Source: Acanthococcus lagerstroemiae (Eukaryota > Arthropoda > Insecta > Hemiptera > Eriococcidae). Taken from it: a stretch of 64,000 bases of DNA. The notes below the pieces were generated by a model that saw only the letters and a list, made by a program, of their open reading frames with translations, was not told the origin of the DNA and made no database searches. The DNA is taken from the NCBI GenBank assembly GCA_031841125.1, contig CM063110.1, positions 19,339,626 through 19,403,625 on the forward strand, in the 5' to 3' direction. A program made the translations under genes and the position numbers. Positions 47,801 through 56,800 of this stretch are shown piece after piece. Each line of letters begins with the position of its first letter. Position 1 is the stretch's first letter.

Positions 47801-50800
47801 ACTGCAATTTCAGAGATCAGCATGACTTAGTTTAGTAAACGAGTCAAAAAGAAAGAACATGAAGTAGCTACTATATTTTAACACAGTGTGTGCTTGGATA
47901 CTTTTTTTTTTTTTAATTCCCTGAACGATGATTTTATTATGTATTTATGTATACACCCCATGCTGTCTCGTGTTTCGAAATGAATAATCTCCTTCAACTG
48001 CGTAAGCAAGCAACTTACGCTGACACAATGTATATATGTTTGCCTTCTCATACTTTTTAAGGGGTTCACACGTAACCGTTAGAAATTTTTGTTTCGTATA
48101 CTAGTACAGGGGAGTTCTCCGATTGCGGCCGAAACAAAAATGAAACCATTATTGCTGCCCCCCCCCCTCCCCCGATAGGCTAACTGCGGCTAGTTGAAGA
48201 ATAGTCTGACTGCGGCCAGTATAAGAAAATCACGCCATCTTTTTGAAATGCCATTATTGGATGCATCAAAGGTTTCTAACTATTTTATAGACGAAGTTGT
48301 ATCAACAGCACCAAACGACAAGAAATTTGAACTGTTAGACTGCTTGACAGAGACATATTTTCGAGTGCCGTGGGACGCGAAAAGAATGAGGAGCAAACAA
48401 ATTACGCGACGGAGGGACGACATGAATGAATCTTTTAAATAAAAACTTTCAAACAATAGAAAAACACAGGCAAGAGTGGGAGCGCTTACGCGAAACCTTT
48501 GCTCGATACGGGCCTGAGAACTTGTGGGCCCTATTTTGGGGGTGACTCTCAATGTATATTGACATCTCGGTATCCAGTTAATGACCCCAATGAAGATATT
48601 TAGATTTAGATATATTTCCGAAGAATCAACTATTCCACCAGAAGTATGGGCCGAGATGTCCAGCTGTCATACTCGAACTAATGCGTGTGAAGGTTTCTAG
48701 CCAATATTTAATTCGTCACATTCTATATTCCACATCCAAATGCTTTTTTATGTATACAAAATATTTATGCCGAATTTATCGACTCCAAAACTGATCAGTT
48801 TTGAAAAAGAGAATTATCAATTGAAGAGAGATCATGTGATTTAGGAAATGAAAAAAAAAAACGTTTGAACTCCCCGTCCCCCTCTGAGGCAGTGTTTTTG
48901 GAAATAACGAGGTGGCCACTTTTCTGGAAATCCTAAAAGTCAGGGAATTTTGAGGAAAAAAAAAATCGAAAAAGTCAGGGAATTTTGAAGAAAACTTTAT
49001 GATGTAAAAGTATTGTACAATTTTCTCTGTCCGACTCAATTGAACATTAATTTTTCCTATAATAATTTGAACAGTAGTGTTTGCTAGGCAATATTGAAGA
49101 ACCACAATTTCGTAAGGATTGTCGCGACGCTTTCATAGATTTCTGTGCCTTACTGAAGAAAAGTTTTCCTTTAATACATCCCTTGACAGAGGAAATCTCG
49201 TGTTTTGATACATCAGTTGCATTGAAATCTACACTGAGACATTCAAGAATGGACAAAGCCGTGGATATTTTTGTGGAACATAGGTGGCTCTCCTGTCAGC
49301 TAGCAGATAGGGTGAAAAATAACTTGTTTGAAATCTGAAGAGACCCTTACTTGAACAAGAAATGCAGAGTTTTTCGGGACAAAGACTTGATGATTCTTGG
49401 TTGAGCGTTATTCCTAGTGAAGTTCAGTTTACAAACACCTGTGATTAATTTCCTCAAGATGGTGTTGATTCTTTCATATGGAAACGCTTTTGCTGAAAGA
49501 GGATTTTCTGTAAATAATGAGACTTTGATTGAAAATCTCTCCCAATAATGTCTTGTGGGTCAGAGACAAGCATATGATGCACTGATGTATCATGGTGGGG
49601 TGTTAAACATTAATGTGACAAAGAGTCTTATTCATGCTGCGCGTCATGCAAATGCCCTTTATAAAGATGCGCTTCGAAGGAAAAGTCAAGAAAAGGGTGC
49701 GAAATCAAAAGCAGCAGTCGAAAAACGAATGGCTCACGATAAAATGAAAGTACTCGAAGCGAAGAAGAGATTGGTGCTTGATGAAGCTCGTCAAGAAATT
49801 GACGAGTTGGAATCGGAAATAAAATCTTTACGTTAAAATTGTTTGCATTCGAAAACGTGTTTTACTTTGGACCAAATATCTTTTGAGTCAATTATTATAA
49901 ATAACAATTTTTCCCCCTCAAAATGGTGCTCGAATTTAACAATGCCAAATATTTTCGTGTCAATTATTATAAATAACTATTTTTTTTTTTTGTTGTTTTG
50001 TCTGTCTTTTCCCCACAAAATAATGTTTTAATTTGACTATGCTGAATATTTTTGAGTGTTCACATGTATTATTAGTATGAAAAACTTTACAAAATGAATT
50101 GATTGTTTCTTATGGGAAAGGAATGAATGCTTTGTTCCTTCTAGAACTCTCTTTCTGTCTCAACATTATTGTAACTTAGAAAATCGCAAAATAATGGAAG
50201 AGGAAAAAAGGAAAATAGACTGGAAAAATCTGAAAAAGTCGGAGAAAAGTCAGGGGAATTTTAACCTCGGAGAAAAGTGGCCCCCCTGAAATAAGTGAAA
50301 TGTATTGTGGAGTAGTATACCGAAATGTGTTGAAAATTTCGCTCTTGAAAATTTTTAATTCCGAGAGCTGTAAGACATCAAAGTGGACAAGGTCGTGACT
50401 TAAGCCACTTTGGAAGAGCAAAATGTATTCAAGGACGCTAAAACTCAGGTTTGCAGCCTAAATGAAATCGAATTTCCACCTCTGTTATGTGTAATATGAT
50501 GCATATTGTTGAAAACCACTTCAAAAAAATTTTTCCTGCCGCTGTCTGTACGATTAAACAGCATTTGTTTTATTGCATGTATTAAAATTTCAATATTTCT
50601 ACACTGACTTTGCGGCTTGGAAGAATCGTTAAAAAATGGATCGCGGAAAGTTGAACAAGTTAGGTCACTTTGGAAGAGAAAAGTAGTTTGACTTCAGCCA
50701 CTTTGGGAGACAACTATTTTTGAAATCGCTGATAACACTACAAAAAGGAGTTGGTATGTCGGGATACCTACTTTCTACCCACTTCACACTACTAGATGAC

Positions 50801-53800
50801 GTATCGAACTCATTTTTATCAAAAATTGACTTAACCCACTTCGGAAAGGAGCTCTTCAATTTCATCTTGTACGCGGTCGTTTCATACAAATACCTGCCTG
50901 TATAATGTCAGAACATTTTCAGAACTTCTGAGTAATTAACGTAAAAAAATTTTATGGCGTAATCCAGTTCGCCTCTTCGTGGTATACCCTGGGTAATGCA
51001 AAATAAACTGGGCAGCACTTTGAGCCTATGATAGCCACGATTGGTTTACAGAAAGAACAGAGCCACAATCGGACTATCCCAAAATTTTGTACAGCTTTCC
51101 GTTCACGGGCCACAATCGGATGATCCCCTGGCACAGAAGTTTCATTTACATGACAAACTGATGCGATCATTTTACCTGATATGAAATATAAGGCAGCGAT
51201 ATGTTGTCATTTATTTTGATAGTGTGCTTGTAGTCCATCAGCAAATCCATAATATTGGCAATAGTGGAGGGAACCCACCTCCTACGTTGGTTATAAAATT
51301 CGTTGAAATTTTCGGGACAGTGTGTGTACGCGTCACTGGCGGCTGAGTATTCCACTCGGTAGCCTCGCTGTAGTAGCAGAGTGCACAACCAACGATCCTC
51401 CCCTGCAAAAAGATTCGTGAATAAGTATCAATATCGTATTTTAATCTGGGCGAAGGTAAGTTTAACTTACGCTTCGGATCATCTGCCTTTTCACAGAAAA
51501 TACAAATTTATTTGTTACCTTGATCATACTGTACATAGTGCCTAGCTTCCATAGATTTGGTCGTATACTTTCTCATCACATTGTCATCCATCAACGATTT
51601 GCCTCTGAAGAGCGAAAAACATCCAGGACTACAAAGCACGCATCCAATCATGTGCTCTGTTGCCTTTTGAAGCCAATGTCCAATAGCGTACTCGAATACT
51701 TGGTACCATGCCATTGGTCCTGTATAAAGAATTCACTTCTTAAAACTGCCCAAAAGAATAATGATCATGGATTATAATTCTGTATGTAGGGTGCGCCAAT
51801 TCACAATTTCTTCCTTTTGTAGTCCAGAACGCTTTCGGCTGTTATGCCATCTTCAGTGGAGTACCCTAACACTTTTCTCTTTGTCGATGTCGTCCCCATC
51901 GACGAGTGTTCTCACTTCTATTTCTACGAGCACGAACACGTGCACCTTGGCGCAACCGCATCCGTCGACTTAGAAAGTCCGGATAAGAACGTGACAATGA
52001 AATTAATATTTTCAAACGAATGTCCACGCATTAAGGGCAGATGTTTTCCAGAACAATTTCCGAGGTAAGACGACGAGATGTGGAGCGACGACGTTGAACG
52101 GCGAACGAAGAAGGCAGCAGTTCCGTGAGAAAATACACAGGAAAACAAAGAGAAAAGTATTAGGGCATTCTACTGAAGATGGCATAACAGCCGAAAGCGC
52201 TCTGGACTACAGAAGGAAGAAATTGTGAATTGGCACACCCTACATACGGAATCAACCAAGTTCACCCACTCTCCAACGCGGACACTATGGATTATAATAT
52301 TCGAATGAAACCATACCCGATCCCACAGGATGAATTCGACCACAAGCAGCTCCAAGGTTTCGGTTTTTCTTCATCAAATCGATTAACAGCTGTACAGCAT
52401 GGGGTTGAAAGTCAATATCGCCATCTAGAGTCAGCAGATACGTGTTCTCAGCCATTACTTCCTTCCGGTCCACCGGAATTGGCAGTTCCATTAACCGATG
52501 ACCCAGCAGATAGTACATGTACATGACCTGTGTATTTGTAAAGTCAGTTAATTCTATTGTAAACTTAAATACTCTTTTGAGTACATTAAGAGTGCCCGTG
52601 CCGTCTGGAAAGCAAACGAAGATATTGCCTCTTCCCCTCCCTTCTAAGCCAGCAATTTGTTTCTAGAAGGTTCGGGCACAAATGGAAGTGAAAAGCATGG
52701 TTGCTCATTTACTGAAACTTGAAGGTTAGAATCTCTATATTTTCCTAATTTGCTCACAAGTTTCCCATCCTGGAACAGTGGTCACATTGAAGGACTGACA
52801 TGAGGGAATGTACATGTTTGAAATAGGTGGCTTACCTGACTCCATCGCTTCCTGTGCCTAATTTTTGATTTATCCTTCAGGTGAACGAACATCTTCGTCT
52901 TGCCTGGTAATGTCCATACCAGCCTACCACCGTACGGAGTAGGATATTTAGTGGGAGGCCGTATCCTAATATTCGTCTCGTGCACGTGAGTTGCAGCTTC
53001 GTCGATTGTCGCCACCAGCATCTTCACGAACCTGTTCACTTGACTCCAGTCATCGTTTACGTCGCTGATCTCAAAACCGTCATCCAAGAATATGTGAGCT
53101 GAATGGAAGTTAAAAGTTCAGAAAGAAGTTCTAAGCATGTAGTCTGTCAGTCACAAAGAGAAAACGATTCGTACTTTCAAATTCGTAATAGTCTGGGTCA
53201 ACAACTCGAAGGTATTTCTGCGCGACCCGTCTGGCACACTGGTCTTCGTCCATTCGCAGAATCGACTTCAGCATTTCCATCATCTCCTCTCTAGTCTCGT
53301 GCCACATGGTGGCGCACGCATAGATTCTGGTGATACCGTCCGACTTCTTGACCGTCTTCGGTGTCGTGCTGCTGGCGTCCGTGTGTATGGATATCGTTTC
53401 GTAGTACTCGTCCGGGTCTTTCTCGCGGTCGACTAGTTCCTGTAAATGAGATAGAGGCCAGGATGAGTGTATCATACTGGGGGACTAGTTAAGGGTCCAT
53501 TGTGAAAACGACCATAGTTTTGAAATTTCAACTTTGCCACCAGATAGCGTTATATCCGCCACTGTTATACCTACTAAAATAAGGCAACATCTGGTTATAC
53601 ACCCGCGGCTGTTCGTCCAGCAGAACGGCAACAGTTACTTCGCTATCTGGAGGCAAAGTCGAAATTTCCAAATTGACTGTGGTCATTTTCACAATGGACC
53701 CTTCATACTGAAAATCTTCGGTTGAAATTGTTATTTTCTTAATACCCTTGGTAAGACGGTCCCTGTTTCATACCTCAGTTTTGACATCCTTTTCGTCGTC

Positions 53801-56800
53801 GCATCTCCTATTCAGTCCTAACGATTGGTCAATTAATAGTGAATCGTACATCGGACGAACGAACAGTTTCTCAGTCGTGGCCAGTCTCTCGCATTTTGGC
53901 GTCCATACGTGAAGCGTGACCCAAGTCTGTGACAGCAGCCATAGAAGCCATACCCACGCGTACTGCAATTGTACATAGGTCATTAGAGTACAAAGTCTTG
54001 GGAAGCGCGTATATAAGGTAAAATCTTGTAAACTCACTTGTCGCGAGATGAAATCGTTGAGGAAGTACACAGGAGGCGACTCGAAAAATAGATAATCAGG
54101 AATAGAATTATGGAAAAAGCAGGGGTCTTCGTGTCGAAGGCCGCAAGCCGAGATCAATAGAGAAAGAGTGACCGGAATGGTCAGATTTACAGGGAAGGCA
54201 TAGCTGAACCCTTGAATCATGATTTTGCATGCGAATTTACCTGAAAAAAGAAACAAACTATGTAACATAATGGTAAAAAATAGATTTCTGATACTCTGGA
54301 CTGGTTGTGCACTTTCTTACAAATCAAATATCAAGACTCTCTAGATCTGTAAAAACGTGGAGGTGGATACTCTGTACAAGCAGCTGCCTGGTTGAGAGTT
54401 CGATTTACTCACCAAAAATGTAACAGAAATAAGAGCAAATAATCTGCGTCATTAGAATGTACACGATGATGTTGTGATCAGCGTCGATATCTGTCGATTC
54501 TCCAGTCGTCACAATATCTGCCAGATCTGGTAGAGTGAGGCCATTCGCCGATGGCTTAATCTGCGCAATTCGAAGCAAAGATTTTCAATAACTGGGATTG
54601 TGGGAAAATGAGGTTCTCAATTTTTTCGAGACACGGAATACAGAAGCGTACCTACCTCGACTACGTGTACTCGATGCTGCGAGAAGCCGGCTGAGAACAT
54701 CGAAAATAGATGCGCTATGTTGCCGCCCTTCAGGAAAGTGAACAAAACCATGCAGCAGAAGAAACATATGATCTTCCAGATGGAAATGAATAAGTAGGAG
54801 AAATAACGTGTTCTTTTCAGTTTATCTTTGATTCGCCACACCGGTCTCAGAAGGCCTGCCATAGATTTTACTCGGACATGAGAAAATGAGGTACATCATT
54901 TCACGAAACCAGCGCACAGGTAGCATTGAAACTCACCGAACAAAGAATGCTTAGTGACGTAGTTCTCCCAATAGCCGCATGACACCAGGAACAAAGTAAT
55001 AGGAATCACGAGTAGTTCAGTTGGACTGCGTTCTTTCTCCAGCAACGGCCACAGGACGAAACCAGTAGTCTGGGCGCCCAAGGCAACGACGTCCATCGCT
55101 ATTTTTGCGTACAGCTCGGACTTCTCCGATCTGCTTGTCAAGCCCCGTGTGTTTCTTGACGTTAAAGCTGCGAAAGGAACATTCAGTTGATTATGTATTC
55201 TTACCGAGTAAAATGGCCGTACGATTGACTCGATTTATACTTACTAAGGAAGGCAGGAATAAAACAAAGGCAGTTAGTGATCATGGCACCTTTTACAACA
55301 TCTAGACTAGGAAGCACAATAAATACTAGAGAGGCGACGCCGACAACATGTAGCGTCTCCATGCTGCAGACGAAGATGAAGTCGCGTAACGGAGGTCGCC
55401 GCCATGACTTGAAGAAGCAGATCCGCAGTGAGCGGAAGAGCGTGCCCAACTCAGGCACGCAGAACGCGAATAGCAGACACCACGTCCAAGCCACCTGCTC
55501 TTCGAGTGGCACTTGAGCGACAAACTGTTTATCACGCCCTAGAAATTATACCGTCATTAAGTTTCAGTTAAGTATCTATGAGAATCTAATAATGGACACA
55601 GATGTGTGCCTTGAAGCTGGATTGTCAGTTCGGAAAGAAGGGTTGGACAAGTTCAACGTTTTTACAGGGTAGCTGTGGCAGCACTGTCTCATATTTATGG
55701 TAAAATTGCAAGGGACTAAAGGTTACAGAAAATGAGAGACCATATTATCGTCTACAATCATGTACAGAAGTTGATACTAGAAGATCCTGAAAAGCAGTTG
55801 TTCAGCAATTCCATGATTTCCCAACTCCAACCAAGTGCTGGAAACTAGTGATTTTTTCTGGGGCCACCGGCTTTCGTCTGAGCTATCAGCTCCTGACTTA
55901 CAGGCACTGACATTTATATAGCTACCAGCTTTCTTAGAAAGCTAGTAGAAGCAAATCAAACGCTGTCCTTTGGGTACTAAGAAGAAGCTGAAAATGAAGC
56001 CAATCAAGAAGCCAGTCAAGGAACTGAATACAGGAAACTCATCGGGAAAGGAAGCAGGAAGCTAATCCAGAAGCCAATACAGAGAAGCTAGGCAATGAAA
56101 TACGACTTCCTATTTGGCTGCTGCTTTCGTCAGTGCCTGAATACGGCTTCCAAATTGCGGTTTTCAAATCACGAAAATGGTCGGCTGTTGACTTTGCGTC
56201 TTCCGTAAGATGAATACACAGCAATGATGAAGGATTAACCCTCAAAAACGTTTTACCAAATATATTTGCCACTCAAGTGAAAAAGGCACTTTTATTACAA
56301 AGTTATAACATTTTACTTAAGCCTGGAAAAATCATGAAGAGTTGTAACAGATTTGACGCACCTTAAACAAGTTTGAGAGATCCGTTAAGAGTTTTGAACA
56401 TTACTGAGAGAGTCCTGAAGATTCTTCATAACGGGTTTTTAAGCCAACATTGAAAAATGTTGGTTAGTCTACACGACTGTGGCCTCCTTCCCCGATATGA
56501 AAAAACTGAATGGTATTAAGATGAACATTAAAAATTCTTCAAAAACTATTCAGTTCTTATATTCTGTATTGTCCTTCCCAGGACTGCTTTCTATCCTTAC
56601 CGGTACCTCAAATAAGGCTCTTTATTCGAGTTCAATTCAATTTTATCGCAAGAGATCAATTTACAGCTGTGGTCTCTGGCCCGGCGAAAGGGAAGCGAGG
56701 CATCAACCCAGCCATCCCAATGGACAAAAATGTCTAGTTGTTCCAAAATTGTAATGCTTCTCCATCTATCAGAGTTTTACTCCCTCCCTAGAAGCTTCCC

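Noticed and set aside
47568..47825. Plus-strand frame of 85 codons
   Set aside because: It is the reverse shadow of CHS1 exon 13 and its intron border.
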